Source: Tuctoria greenei
Taxonomy: Eukaryota; Streptophyta; Magnoliopsida; Poales; Poaceae
Assembly: GCA_036927565.1 (NCBI GenBank)
Contig: JAYESD010000009.1
Coordinates: forward strand, 24,085,601 to 24,149,600
Length of the DNA: 64,000 bases
Direction: 5' to 3'
The translations under genes were made by a program, and so were the position numbers. Shown here piece by piece: positions 1-11,071 of the stretch. The notes beneath the pieces were generated by a model. The model was given only the letters and a program-made list of their open reading frames with translations, made no database searches and was not told the DNA's origin. Every line of letters begins with the position of its first letter. Position 1 is the stretch's first letter.

Positions 1-199
1 GCCAAAGTAAGGCGAGTCCAGAAACGATCGGATCTGAAGGAAACAAGGCAGTGCACTTGATAGTACTTAGAATTGTGTTCGACCTAAAAATTTCTCAGGA
101 ATAGTAAGTCACAATAAAGTTATAGATAGGAAAATGGATTTTACTGTTTTTCTTGACTTCGGTGTGCAGGAAAAATAAATATTTCATGATGATGGTGAA

Positions 200-520
200 T
201 GAAGACGGAGCTGCCAAAGCTCCGACATCCTCTAGGCGGCTTGTGGTCGGTGTTCAAACATTGATAGCAAGCGTTACTGGAGCTACTCAGCTCCGATAAA
301 GCTATGGGACCAGCCATCAACGTGATGAAAAGATGGTGGGAAGACTCTATAGTGGAGTCTGCTGTCCACACACCACGTGTTGATAGAGGTCACTGCCGGA
401 GCTATCAAGCTCCGACACCCCAGAGGACTAACCGTCAATGCTTTATGCGTTGATGGAGACTACTGTCGGAGCTACTAAGCTCCGATGATGGTCAATGTCG
501 GAGCCACTAAGCTCCGACAA
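200..520. repeat. Tandem hairpin words GGAGCT-n4-AGCTCC
   Basis: Five short inverted repeats lie at 207-223, 279-294, 398-413, 468-483 and 500-515. Each has arms GGAGCT and AGCTCC around a 4-5 nt loop (for example ACTA), and most arms extend to 8 bp with CGGAGCT/AGCTCCG. They are embedded in degenerate repeats containing 'gttgatag' and 'cactgtcgg'. They lie in the untranslated tail of the G1 element, upstream of its 3' LTR. Confidence 0.8.
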
Positions 521-678
521 CCTCAGGGGGCCTTCACTATCAAAAGACTTCAAACCTACCACCAATGACAAATCCGAAGACCCTTGAAGGCACGGCTCAA
601 AAACCGAAGAATGGACCCACCTCCGGCAGAATGATTTCATCCAAAAGGTCTCTCCCAGAGTTGGGCCCAGGGGGCCGC

Positions 679-1528
679 TGTCGGTACCCTGCGTACCGGA
701 TACCCCTTGGGATTGCAAAGATCACAAGAAAACTCCATCTACCAGATTTGAAGACCTCCGAAGGCCCTACATGTCAGCCATAACCGAACCTTCTTCCCTG
801 ACATGGTTAGTCCCAGGGCCGCCACGTGTATCATAAGACCGGAGCTACCGCCCACACATGGGAAAGCTCCGGTCTTAATACCAGTATGGCACCCCCAGAC
901 CTAACACCAGACAGAGGGAAGCTCCGGTACCGACACGTGTCCAATAGCACCAGACCTACCCATCCACGACGGTAAGCTCTGGAGCTGCCACGTGTCCGAA
1001 CCACCAGACCTTCAACCTCAACAATCAGGCTGATGGACCCCCAACGGCTCGGACCTTCAAGGGGCAATCAAAGACTTCAAGACCTGATTAAGTGTCATTA
1101 ATACCATATAATGACACTTAACAGGAAGGCCCTTAATACCAGTAACGGCACTGTTAAGGCCCGTTACCATTCTATTAAGGGTAATTAACCTCATTGATTG
1201 TGTATTAAACATCAATAACCGCCAGGGCCACATGTTGGGCCAGGCTAACGGTGTAACGACCAGTCCTTGTACTATAAAAGGACTGGTCAACGATACACAG
1301 GAGACAGACACTGGACACGCTCTAGAAGACACTTTGACACTCCTAGACACTCAATACAACAACAACACCCCATGGAGTAGGGTATTACGCTCAGGCGGCC
1401 CGAACCACGTAAACCTCTGTGTCAATTTGCCACCATCTCTTGAATCTCTGCGCGCCCATTACCGAACTACAAACTCCACAGACTACTAACAGTAGTGCCA
1501 GGAGATCTGCCTGATTCACCCACCGACA
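679..1528 (+). repeat. G1 3' LTR (850 bp)
   Basis: Long terminal repeat with inverted termini TGTCGG...CCGACA, homologous over its length to the reverse-oriented LTR at 42578-43433 (856 bp). Both copies contain a TATA box and the run 'ggcggcccgaaccacgtaaa' followed by 'cgcgcccattaccgaactac' near the downstream end. It carries further AAGCTCCGG words (about 865, 920) like those of the internal tail. The flanks 'gccgc' and 'atccc' do not match, as expected if 679 is an internal junction and only 1528 is an outer end. Confidence 0.8.
1258..1288 (+). promoter_or_regulatory. LTR TATA box enclosed in a perfect hairpin
   Basis: The TATA box (ctataaaag, 1272-1280) lies in and beside the loop of an 11-bp perfect inverted repeat: GACCAGTCCTT at 1258-1268 and its complement at 1278-1288. 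It is the likely core promoter of the G1 LTR. The reverse copy near 42821-42852 keeps TATA and one arm, but the other arm has mutated. Confidence 0.65.
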
Positions 1529-2017
1529 ATCCCCAAGGCGAAGAGCTTGAGCGAATGAAACCCTTCTCTAGCTGCTCTTGAATTTGCTTCTTAAGCTCCG
1601 CTAACTCCGTAGGAGGAATGCTATATGGCCTCTTAGCTATAGGTGCATTTCCAGGTATCAAATCAATAACAAAATCAATATCACGATCAGGCCGCATACC
1701 TAGCAACTCATCTAGGAACACATCTGGATACTCGCGAACAACCGGGATACTCTCCAATGTCACACCTTCCACATGACTTAGTGTTGCTTTATCCGTTGTG
1801 GGTTGGGCTGTCTCAACTTCAATATGGGTGTCATGCTTACATGTCAATTGCACAATCCACTCGGCACATTGAATCAGTCCATTGTACTTGCTCAGCCAAT
1901 CGATACCAAATATTATATCTATCCTTTGGGAATCCAGGATAATGAGATTCGCAAGAAAGTCTACCTCCTTATTTTGATACTTACTCTTAGACAAACTATA
2001 TTTTTCCTCATCTATTC
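1529..2017 (-). pseudogene. G2 pol fragment (late protease to first RT residues)
   Basis: Minus-strand coding remnant. It includes the gypsy protease/linker motif ILDSQRIDIIFGIDWLSKYNG and, further on, the RT entry segment with PYSIPPTELAELKKQI and EKGFIRSSSSPWG. This is the start of the Ty3/gypsy reverse transcriptase domain. Translation breaks at SPWG, where the G1 LTR begins, and starts abruptly after the L1 LTR at 2018. The RT catalytic box would lie beyond the insertion and is not in the window, so the enzyme cannot be made from this copy. Confidence 0.8.
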
Positions 2018-2913
2018 TGATAAGGAGGTTTAGGCCTGATCTCTGAAAGGTAATGGATAAGTTGATTGATGGAGATCTCGATGTTGATGATCCGAGGTTC
2101 TCGAGTAGAGCACGAAAAACCCCTGCAATCACTACACTACCGATCTGTTGGTTATCAACCGTGCTGCACATGATTGACCTTACCAATAAGTCTAATCCCT
2201 GCAAGTGCAACCGAGAACACAAATAATAACGTAGAAGACACGATCTAAAATCATGAAGTTGGGTTTCACAAACCGTAGAACGGCGATATTATTGATCTAA
2301 GTAAAACTCAGTTGTTTATGGCAGCCACCATGGAGTATATATAGGTGGGAGGATGTCTAAGGAGGTGTTGGGCTCGTTACCTAGCCCTAAGACATGAAAA
2401 TAATAGACTTAGGCTTGATACAAGCCCAATGGCCCAATACGGTGGCACAACACCCTGACAGATTTTGAACTCGATTTTGTTTTGATGATTCTGGTCGACT
2501 CCAATTATATTTTGACATGGGACCATCGTCATTGGAAAGGTTATCGTCTCCCCTTTCTGTGCATATATAGAACGTCCAAAACGGATATCGCATCCTGGAC
2601 GTCTGTTTTGGTATGAAATACTCCTGGACTCCGAGTTGGACACAATTTTGAGTTGGGCTCGGTTTCCATATTCTTTGAACGTATTCTTTGGTTCCCCATG
2701 TCCCTAAGACTTCCTCCATGTACTCCTTGAACCTCTCCATGGATTCTAATAACAATTAAATCATTAAGTAGCAATCTATGCTCAAAAACTTATAAGGAAA
2801 CATACAAGAACGAGCTCACCTTTGAAATTAATTGTTGTGTGTGAGCTCTATTGATTGCATCTTTTATGTTCAATGGAGTGTTGTTTGTATCCATAGAAGT
2901 GATGTCCTCATCA
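2018..2913 (-). repeat. Solo LTR of the L1 family
   Basis: 896 bp, running (plus strand) from TGATAAGGAGG to CCTCATCA. It aligns over its length with the L1 LTRs at 24292-25190 and 27932-28829, sharing 'ggagatctcga', 'cccctgcaatcactac' and 'gatgtcctcatca'. It interrupts the G2 protease coding region. Flanks 'tattc' and 'tctcc' show no exact target duplication, so the ends are altered or the solo LTR formed by inter-element recombination. It is visibly more diverged than the other L1 LTRs. Confidence 0.8.
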
Positions 2914-4150
2914 TCTCCTCCAGGAGATTTTACCAACTAGTGTTATTCAAATAAGCTATAGGCATATTATACTTGGCAACATACTTCGATGATATGAATG
3001 AATTAGATGCTCTAGAATAAAATAGAATGGTTGCGGGGTTGGAGTTGGCGAGAAACATACCAATCATGACATCATCAGCTTGCTGGGCCGCCTCAGTAGA
3101 GACATGATTCACATTGCCATGAGTGACATTTTGCTTTCTACGGTTGCCTTGTGGTGCTCCTCCATTCGGCCATGGATTCTTCCTTGGTGCATTGTTCATT
3201 GGTCCATAGCTCCTCTTGGGGCACAGACTTGCAAAGTGTCTAGCGTCTCCACAAACATTGCATGTCTTGCTGCCCAAAGCATATGGGAAACTCGGGCGCT
3301 GCTGACTTTGAGGGTTATTCACCATTCTAGGGCGCGGTGCAAACGGTGCAGGCTGCCGAGACACTTGCATAACAGGGCGCTTCTGCTGCTGGTTTTTGCG
3401 TGGAGGATAAGCAGCTCTATAAGCAGGAACGGAGAGGTTGTAATAAGGCGCATTAGGCGGCACAAGGCAAGGATAGACATTGCTCCCCTACAGCTGCCCT
3501 TGGTATGGCATCTTCTTCTTATTATCTTGTTCCCTCTCACGGACCTTGTTTTCAACCACAATGGGCTTGTCCACCAGCTTCTGGAAATTTGCATAGTCAC
3601 AATTGAACAATTGGACTTGAATCTCAATATTTATGCCCCTCATGAACAAATATTACTTGCGGATGTCCCGATTGACATCCTCCGGATCATACCTTGAGAG
3701 TTGAGTGAATATATTGAGATATTCACTTACGCTTGACTTTCCCTGCCTTAGGTTCTCAAATTCCTGCCGCTTCAAGATCATAACACCTTCAGGAACAAAG
3801 TGAGAATGGAAGCTCTCCTTGAATTCAGCCCAAGTGATCCTTTCTTGATTTGCATGGGCATTGCATAGCGAGTCCCACCAATCCGCAGCTGCTCCAACTA
3901 GTTGATGGAAGGCAAAAAGAACCTTCTCCCTGTCATTGCACTAGACAATAGCAAGCTTCTTCTCCACAGATTTCAGCCAATCATTATCTTCCATAGGATC
4001 ATTGGTTTGAGCAAAAGTGGGTGGCCTATTCCTGATAAACTCTCCCAACCTGTTATGAGGCGGTGGGGATGGCGGCGGTGGAGGAATATGGCGCTGATTT
4101 TGATTATTGGCCTGCAGCTCCCAATGTTTGCATCACCGTATACATAAGAT
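2914..4150 (-). pseudogene. G2 gag and N-terminal protease, degenerate
   Basis: Minus-strand gag remnant in broken frames. In order it has: a capsid-type segment (RNRPPTFAQTNDPMEDNDWL, then WWDSL and REGVMIL-like stretches), a basic linker, one CCHC zinc knuckle (C-N-V-C-G-D-A-R-H...C near 3200-3245) and the start of the retroviral-type aspartic protease (NSFISSKYVAKYNMPIAYL). The protease active-site triad, normally D-S-G in this family, reads Y-S-R near 3010, so the enzyme would be dead. The longest open piece is 2930-3463. Several stops and frameshifts separate it from the upstream capsid. Confidence 0.75.
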
Positions 4151-4534
4151 GATTCTGCATAGCCAACAACTATTGAAGGTTGACAGCCTCAGGTCCAGGT
4201 CCATTGTTGTTCTGAGGTGCTCCATTGTTCTCCTCATTCTCATTAGCATCCCTTTGGTTGCGAGTCCTTGACACCTGAAGAAAGAGCAAGAGATAGAAGA
4301 ATTTTGAAAACATTCCCAACTATATGCATCATGGGATATGGAACTAACCAACTACCTATACTAGCTTATATAGATGTGGCAAACGCTAAAGCATCCCACA
4401 ATCATCTACTAAGCACACAAGCAAGCATTACATAGCAATCAGCAAAAGAAAACAAATCACAACGCTTGCTATGTGTTCCTATGTGCTCTAAAGTGTCCAT
4501 TCTATCTAGGTTGCATCCTACAGTCAACCTGGAT

Positions 4535-4546
4535 CTGATACCAATT
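4535..4546 (-). promoter_or_regulatory. G2 primer-binding site
   Basis: On the minus strand AATTGGTATCAG follows the LTR end directly and is complementary to the 3' end of initiator methionine tRNA. The plus-strand copy at 52896-52910 has the fuller form AATTGGTATCAGAGC. Confidence 0.8.
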
Positions 4547-6521
4547 TGTGACACCTGGTTCCGAAAATGAATCAAGTAGCCGCATATGTGTGACTAGGAT
4601 GTTCAACACACATACACGAGTGCATCACAAAATGATATACATAAAATTACCACAACACAAGTTAATTAAGTACTTTTATTACAATATTCAAACAATTCTC
4701 AAATTACAAACTCTAATGATCATTATTAATAGTTCTGAGACTAATGCAACACAAATAATCTAATTAAGCAACTAAGCAAACTAAGCAAACTGAGCATAGG
4801 GTGATGTGTGGCCCCAGGCAACACCACAGGCAAGTCGACAACAGCACACAACCTAGTACTCCACATTATCCTCAGGATAATCCCAAACATCACCTGAAAC
4901 TATTAGTGGGGGAATTGCAAGGGTGAGCACATGTCGTACTCAACAAGTGTGGGAAAATAATAATATGTAACTTGAACAGGGAACTGATAATAATTAATGG
5001 CTATTTGCTGAAAAGTACAATTAAAACATATAAAAAGCATCTTACAATATCTATATGAATTAATCCCATCATATTCCAAATAATAACATAATACAAATTC
5101 ATCCATTAATCATCCATATGCCATTCTCTTACCATCCTCATTAACCATGTCCATTTACCACCATCCAATCCATAACCCAACCATAACCATCACAAATCCC
5201 AAGTTCCACTCTAATCATGGAAGTTGTCCAGTTGCTCATAATCGGGAGCACGACTATCCTGATAGTTTTTAACACTCTGCAAAGGTGTACCACTTTACCC
5301 ACAAGTTCGTGATTTGATCACCTTTCGGTGACTAAAAACCTCCCTTATGTCGTTTCACACTTCCTTTGGTGTGTTGCCAAGAGATCACAAAATAGCCTTT
5401 ACAAAGGGACTACTAGCATTTACGGACCTACTAAGGTTTCACCAGTAGGCTTGAATATCAATTCTCCCACGCGAGGGCCCCCTGATGTGCCATGTGGTTA
5501 CCAAGGTAGTCCTTCCCGACTCCCACTCCCCCCACCATCCAACGGTCCATACGATACCAGCAGCACACCTAACTATTCAGTTACGCCGCACCCATACTGG
5601 GCCTTGTGGTGACACTGTTGTCCTGGTTAATTCTTGCATGAACCGGTCCTTAGATCTAAGAAAAGCAAACCACCATAACATCCGACCCAATCCACTATCC
5701 ATGCTTACTTAGATCTCCCAATCCCATATTACCAATTAACCATATCCATCAATTCTCATCATATACATGCTCATTAATTCATAGTTAAACCATTTGGTTG
5801 TTTTCCCGTCCCGATTAATTAGAGCGAAGCAAAAAGGTAAAAAGCGCTTTCCTACTATCTACACTACATTCCAAGCAATAATGATGGTCAAACAAGACTA
5901 GTCGACTCCTATCATAGGTTTCTTATCAATTTGACACAAGCTTGTAGTTTTTTAAACAAATATTTAAAAACAAAATCAAAATGCTCAAGTACACTTGCCT
6001 TGCTCCTGAGCTTGATTAGGGTTAAAAGCTTCAAAGTTCTGGTGCTGGAGGTCCTCGACAGCACCCTCTAGAGCAACACCTTCTATTCCGCGAAAAGACA
6101 TACAAAACAAACATTACAATCAATAAATGCTCATATATTACTCAATACGCCATGACATGCATGATTAATGCAATTATGTTGTAAAACTTGTTAATGAGTT
6201 GCTATCAACGTTTACTCACTAATTACAATGGTTTTCAACAAGTTTGAACAGGTTTTGAATTGATTTGAATCAAATTGGGATTAACTCAATAACTTTAGAT
6301 TCAGGTGGACAGACAAGTCCATATTGGGGACTGGACTAGTCCGCCCTAGACTAGAATGTCGACCGGACTAGTCCGCATTGGATCGGACAAGTCCGCTCGC
6401 CTAGGGTTTTTGACGAGTTTCCAAGTAAAGCATAGTTAAAGCTAATATAGGATCATATTCTACATGGAAAAGGTTGATTTATGGTAATTACCTTGAATTC
6501 AACAACCCAAGGGTCGTTGAA
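4547..6521 (-). repeat. G2 5' LTR, interrupted by S1
   Basis: 1,975 bp of an LTR that is about 2.7 kb in the plus-strand copy. The plus-strand edge TGTGACACC is the reverse complement of the 52895 LTR end. It shares 'gtggtaccactttacccaca' reversed, and the quasi-palindromes GGACTAGTCC/GGACAAGTCC between 6300 and 6410. It ends where the S1 LTR begins; the remaining part is not found in the window. Confidence 0.75.
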
Positions 6522-8075
6522 TGTGGCCTAGAGGGGGGGTGTGAATAGGCCTTTTTGAACTTTGTCGGAACCTGCAACACTTAATCACCAGATCAAAACT
6601 TGAGATATCAGACTAGTCCGGTAAACTGCGGACTAGTCCGGTGTGTACCGACTAGGTTGATTAAGTTTGATCGATTACGTTGATTCTACGATGTATGCAG
6701 CGGAAATATACAGTTAATTTAAATGTTGCAAGATGATGTACTAGGATATATAACAATTCAATCCTATACTTAGTGATTCAATGTAAAGTAAGCAATATTG
6801 ATTCAAACCCTAGATTGTTGTAATGAATAAGAACAATGAACACAAGGCAAGACACAAGTGATTTATCTCGTGGTTCGGCTCCCACAGAGGCAACCTACAT
6901 CCACGTTGAGGAGTCCACAAAAGGACCGGGTCTTCTCCAACCCTACCCTCGTCGGATCGCCACGAAGGCCAATCCTCTTCCACTTATCACAAAGGGTAAA
7001 TAAACAAATTCAAGAGGGCCTTCTCACACGTTGAGGGCTCCTCTAGATTACAATCACAACTCCACCGAGAACACACTCAACAGATTACAATGAAAATCAC
7101 AGGAGTGTGTTAGAGAATCAAACCAAGAGCTCAAATGTGATGAAACGTGTCTCTCCAATGTTCCAATGTGTATCCTCAAGGGATTGATCTTTTTGGCTTT
7201 AGATTTCGTGGAGAGATGTGTTTTTGAGGCTCTTGGAAGGTGTGACGGCGCTAGGGTTCGATAGATTTTAAAGTTGGGTCGTGCACCTCTATTTATATGG
7301 GGTTTCTAAAAGTGACCGTTAGAGTTTAGAAAGATCGGACTAGTCCGTTGTGGACACCGGACGAGTCCGGTTGCTATGTGTAGCAAAGCCTAAGTGTCCC
7401 GAAATATCGGACTAGTCCGGCTAGGAGCGGACTTGTCCGATTTCGCTTCTGGAAATCTTTGGACTAGTCTGATAGTCATCGGACTTGACCGGACAGTGAA
7501 ACCCTAAGTGGTTAATAGGACAAGTCCGCACTTTGAGGACTTGTCCGATTTAGGTCAGAGAGTTTTTCGAACTAGTCCGTGCTAATATCGGACTTGTCCG
7601 ATTTAGATCAGAATGAATATCGGACTAGTCCGGTGGTGATCGGACTTGTCTGATTTTGTGTGACTTGTGAAGTGTTTTGAGGACTAGTCCGCACTAGGGA
7701 GGACTAGTCCGATTCTAGTCAGAGAGATATCGTACTAGTCTGATGGATATCGAACCTGTTCGATCTTATGCAGAAAGGATATCGGACTAGTCCCGTGACA
7801 TTCAGACAAATCCGGTCCTGTATAACTTTGTCCAGTGAGTGTGTTTATTTGTGATTGAGCTCTTGGGGTGTGTTTCCTTAACACACTCCATACACAATGA
7901 TCTACTATTCTTCTTCTTGGAGCCCATTTCCACATTGCTCCTCATTCTCCCTTCTTTTTGGCACTTTGCTTATTTTGCTATTAAAACATGTGCTCATCTC
8001 AAAAAAGAGGTTAGGATCCCATTTGCTTGTCATAAATCATCCAAAACCCACAAGGGATTCCTAGATGCACTTCCA
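6522..8075 (-). repeat. S1 3' LTR (1,554 bp)
   Basis: Plus-strand edges TGTGGCCTAGAGG and CTAGATGCACTTCCA match, in reverse, the ends of the plus-strand S1 LTR at 60542-61946. A TATA-like 'tatttatat' (about 7290) marks the promoter in reverse. Between 7330 and 7800 lie about sixteen GGACNNGTCC-type words. Runs such as 'ctcccacagaggcaacctac' occur in both copies. Confidence 0.85.
7330..7800. repeat. Array of paired GGAC(NN)GTCC words in S1 LTR
   Basis: Quasi-palindromes CGGACTAGTCCG, CGGACTTGTCCG and variants occur as pairs with starts about 20-22 bp apart, the pairs being about 40-60 bp apart: for example 7337 with 7360, and 7407 with 7427. Some copies are mutated (CGTACTAGTCTG). They lie upstream of the TATA box in LTR orientation, in U3. 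Confidence 0.85.
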
Positions 8076-8089
8076 ATCTTCCCCTTTTT
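8076..8089 (-). other. S1 polypurine tract
   Basis: On the minus strand the purine run AAAAAGGGGAAGAT directly precedes the 3' LTR. This is the usual plus-strand primer site. Bases 8090-8534 between it and the third ORF are AT-rich untranslated sequence with nothing else recognised. Confidence 0.7.
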
Positions 8090-8534
8090 GGTGACTGATG
8101 ACAACCAATTGAGATTTCACAAAATGTGATAAAAATTGAGATTTTCATAAAGCATGCACATATGAGTCTAAATACATCAAGCAATGAAAACATAATCCAT
8201 ATGTGCATTCTTTATGGTGGGATGCATAACTAAGTACGTTGAAACAATGAGAATGACATAATTGACATTAATCAACCAAAACCAAGCATATATGTCATTC
8301 TAGGAGCAAAATCACATAACTCAACAATTGCTTCTCAAAAGATCATAACATTGCATCAAATAACCATAATTAACTTAAGAACATAGTTAAAGCTTTACAA
8401 CCCGCAAAACAGTCAAAAAAGCATAAAAGAGAGCCCTCTCCTCGCATCCTACAGCTAAGACTAAGACTCCCCCTCAATCTATCCCCCTTTGGCATCAAGA
8501 CACCAAAAAGAAGGAGAGGAGGGTCCTAAAGTCT

Positions 8535-10085
8535 TCACTCCTCACTGTCGATCCTCTCATCGTCTTCATCGTCGTCGTCGGGCTGACGAGGAGGAGGAGG
8601 AGGTGCGGATCCACTTGAGCCCCCAATGCCAAAGTAGGCAACCTCGGAGGGGGTCAAGGGCCCGAGCTCGGTGATGTCAGGGTAGGAGTCCTCAAAAATC
8701 ACTGGAGATCCAATGGGGTCGATCTCCAGCTTCTGGCAAATCTGCTTCACATTTGCCTTGACATACTTCATGTTTTCCTTTCTCTTCTTGTTCAGCTTGT
8801 GGGCCCTCACTTCGGCCTTTTTGTAGAAAGCAAATATAGCAGCCAAGTATTTGAATATGCCACTTGCAGATCCTTTTTGAGGAGCCGCCCTAGAAGCGGG
8901 GGAAGCCCATGCATATTCATTTCTTCTCGCTGGAGCCTCAGGACTGGAGGCCGGAGAAGGAGCAGCCTGGATGCTTGGCTTCTGATGCATCTGAGGCCTC
9001 AATGGTAGGTGCTCCACATCCTTGACAAATTCAATCCCGGTGACCTTCTCAATCACAAACATCAGATATGGATCATACTCACATGACCCGTTCGGTGTGC
9101 AGGAAGTTTTCACCATGTCATTCCAAATGTAGTTAGCCACATCAAACTGACAATCCTTGCTTATCACTCTCATCAGGGTCCTGAGATAACCCTGCACACT
9201 CCCAGCATCTCCATCCTTGGGAGCAATAGTCTTCCTCAAGACTCTATTCAAGACCACAAAGAAAGGCTTCATGTTCTTTGTGGAGGGAGGGTTGAACTTT
9301 GAATTTGGCTCATATAGGAACTTCAACCTATCTTTCTCAATGACACCTATGTTTTGGATGATCAAACAATCAGGTCTTGAGGTGTCAAGGTGGAGCAGGC
9401 TTGCAAAATCTTCTTGAGTTATACTGTACTTGGATCCGTGAGTTATACAAGTAACATATTCTTCACCTTCACTCGAGAAGTGGCATGTCGCAAAAAATTG
9501 ATGAATTACCTCGTCATTGCAATTGTTTCTGAAGGCAAAGAGGTCCTTCAGTCATTGTCTCTCAATTGCTTCCACCACTTCAATGAACGGGGAGCAGCCT
9601 TTTTTCTCAAAATGTGTCCAATCAATCCATTGACTGCGCACTATCGGGGTCTTCATTGGAAGGTACACAGATTTGTAGAAATCTACATGGAAATTGCTCC
9701 AAAATCTGCCACTGGCAGCTTGCTTCGGACGGCCATACCATTCAATGCTTCTGAACTTCACTGCCGAGTCACTGCCCTTTCCATTGAATATGTCTTCAGT
9801 GGGGTCCCTGACCCCTTCCCTTGGAGCATGCAGCCTCAGGGGACCAACCGGGCCCGTTGCTATTCCTTTGCCCTTGCACTTAGCTTGGCGAGGGCCACTT
9901 GTTGCGGTTGTTGCCTTGGAGGCTGACTTCTTGGCAAGCACCTTCCTCCGAGCTTGAGGAGGAGATGGAGCTGGCTCGGAAGGTCGCTCTTGGCGTTCCT
10001 TGCCAAGGCTTGCCGAGGGCCGAGGTGCCACCTCGTCGTCCATCTCAGCCTTGAATTTGGAAATCTCATCATTTGTGCTCGACAT
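8535..10085 (-). pseudogene. S1 third ORF after pol (envelope-position protein)
   Basis: A 517-codon minus-strand frame downstream of pol, interrupted by one TGA at 9552-9554. I chose the ATG at 10085 (residues MSSTNDEISK); an upstream ATG at 10229 would add an unlikely leader. The N-terminus is basic and Pro/Ser-rich (SEPAPSPPQARRK). The middle holds WYGRPKQAASGRFWSNFHVD and CNDEVIHQFFATCHF, resembling the plant transposon protein domain found beside SIRE-type and Athila-type elements. The C-terminus is acidic (DDDDEDDERIDSEE) after a proline run. No signal peptide or clear membrane span is visible, so an envelope role is only positional. The TGA probably replaced an arginine codon. Confidence 0.65.
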
Positions 10086-10199
10086 GACCTGAGAATGAAT
10101 TGTGTAAGGCATGAATGAGTATTGATGATTCAAGGCATGGGTGAGAAAGAATAACAATACATTGCATTGAGGAATTGATAGGCTAGGTTTTAAGTTCAG

Positions 10200-10835
10200 A
10201 AAAATTGGACTTGTCCGGTGTACAGGCACGGACTAGTCCGGGGTGATCAGACTTGTCCGTGCATGGACCGGACTAGTCCGGCATTCATCCTCAAAAACCT
10301 AAGCGATTGGAAAAATGTTGATTCCTAATGCAAAGCTAGCTTAGCATAAACGTAATACATCAAGGAGGCATGTATATAGTGAAAGATGCTAGGCTATTCG
10401 ATCAACAACGAAGAAAATCGAGATTTCTAGGGTTTGGGTGAAAATTATCGAAGAAATTAATTTATTCTCGAAGAAGGATGTGTTGAAGTCCGGACTTGTC
10501 CGAGAACTTCAATCTTCGAGCAAGGAAGCTTGATTTCCACCCAAATGCGGAGCTTTTTTGTGGAGGGGATGCAAAATCGCCTTGGGAGCTTGAGTTTGAG
10601 AGAAAGAACATGTGAGGCAAGAGTGGAGGTGAGGGGATTAGGGTTTGGTGGCGGATAGGGTTAAGGACACGAAAAATCGGACAAGTCCGGAGAAGACCGG
10701 ACTAGTCCGTACTTTTCCAGATGCTATATCGGACTAGTCCGTGGTCTACTGGACTAGTCCGGCCTAACTGGCACATTGCGAACTAGTCTGCATGGGCGGA
10801 CTAGTCTGGGTAACCACGGACTAGTCCGTGGTCAC
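10200..10835. repeat. GGAC(NN)GTCC words in the S1 internal spacer
   Basis: The gap between the third ORF and RNase H contains about a dozen copies of GGACTAGTCC, GGACTTGTCC and GGACAAGTCC (10205-10285, 10487-10502, 10676-10835). No coding potential is seen in 10230-11070. The same vocabulary fills the S1 LTR, so this spacer may derive from LTR sequence or share its function. Confidence 0.75.
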
Positions 10836-11071
10836 CAGGCAAGAATTTCTTAGCCCATTCATATATATTTGAAGGTACATATTTAGAAAATAGGGAGGCA
10901 AATCAAATCAAATAATCTTGATGAATATGATTAGTAAGCATACAACAATCAAGCAATGATCATAATTCACCAAGATCTAATAATTAACATAGTTTTTGGA
11001 GAAAATTGAGGGAGATGAATTTCATAATCCAATCAACATGTTTTGAAGAATTCATACAGGTATGCAACATT

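Larger units (their letters stand above)
1..1528 (+). mobile_element. G1 gypsy element, 3' end (internal tail plus 3' LTR)
   Basis: The 3' terminal part of a Ty3/gypsy element whose 5' side lies left of the window. Bases 1-678 are non-coding internal tail. A purine-rich tract (about 663-677) abuts an LTR that starts TGTCGG at 679 and ends CCGACA at 1528. A second LTR of the same family, in reverse, lies at 42578-43433. The element sits inside the reverse-transcriptase region of a minus-strand G2 element: the coding sequence stops at the residues SPWG right at the LTR edge. The 5-bp target duplication cannot be checked because the other end is outside the window. Gypsy assignment rests on the gag next to the second copy. 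Confidence 0.75.
1529..6521 (-). mobile_element. G2 chromovirus-type gypsy element, minus strand, 5' part
   Basis: Read on the minus strand: truncated 5' LTR (6521-4547), primer-binding site, gag, protease and start of reverse transcriptase. It is cut at 1529 by G1 and at 6521 by S1, and carries a solo L1 LTR at 2018-2913. The LTR end (TGTGACACC on the plus strand) and PBS match the plus-strand G2 copy at 50184-52910. RNase H, integrase and 3' LTR lie left of the window or are lost. Confidence 0.8.

Noticed and set aside
679..1528. A solo LTR with target duplication
   Set aside because: The 5-bp flanks differ, and a purine tract plus element-type tail precede 679; a 3' LTR of an element running off the window fits better.
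2018..2913. Exact target duplication 'tctc' around the L1 solo LTR
   Set aside because: That repeat appears only if the LTR is started at 2044; alignment with other L1 LTRs puts the true start at 2018, where flanks do not match.
3080..3697. 205-codon plus-strand frame
   Set aside because: Antisense to G2 gag with its zinc knuckle; no recognisable protein.
9390..9926. 178-codon plus-strand frame
   Set aside because: Antisense shadow of the S1 third ORF, which has coherent domain-like sequence on the minus strand.
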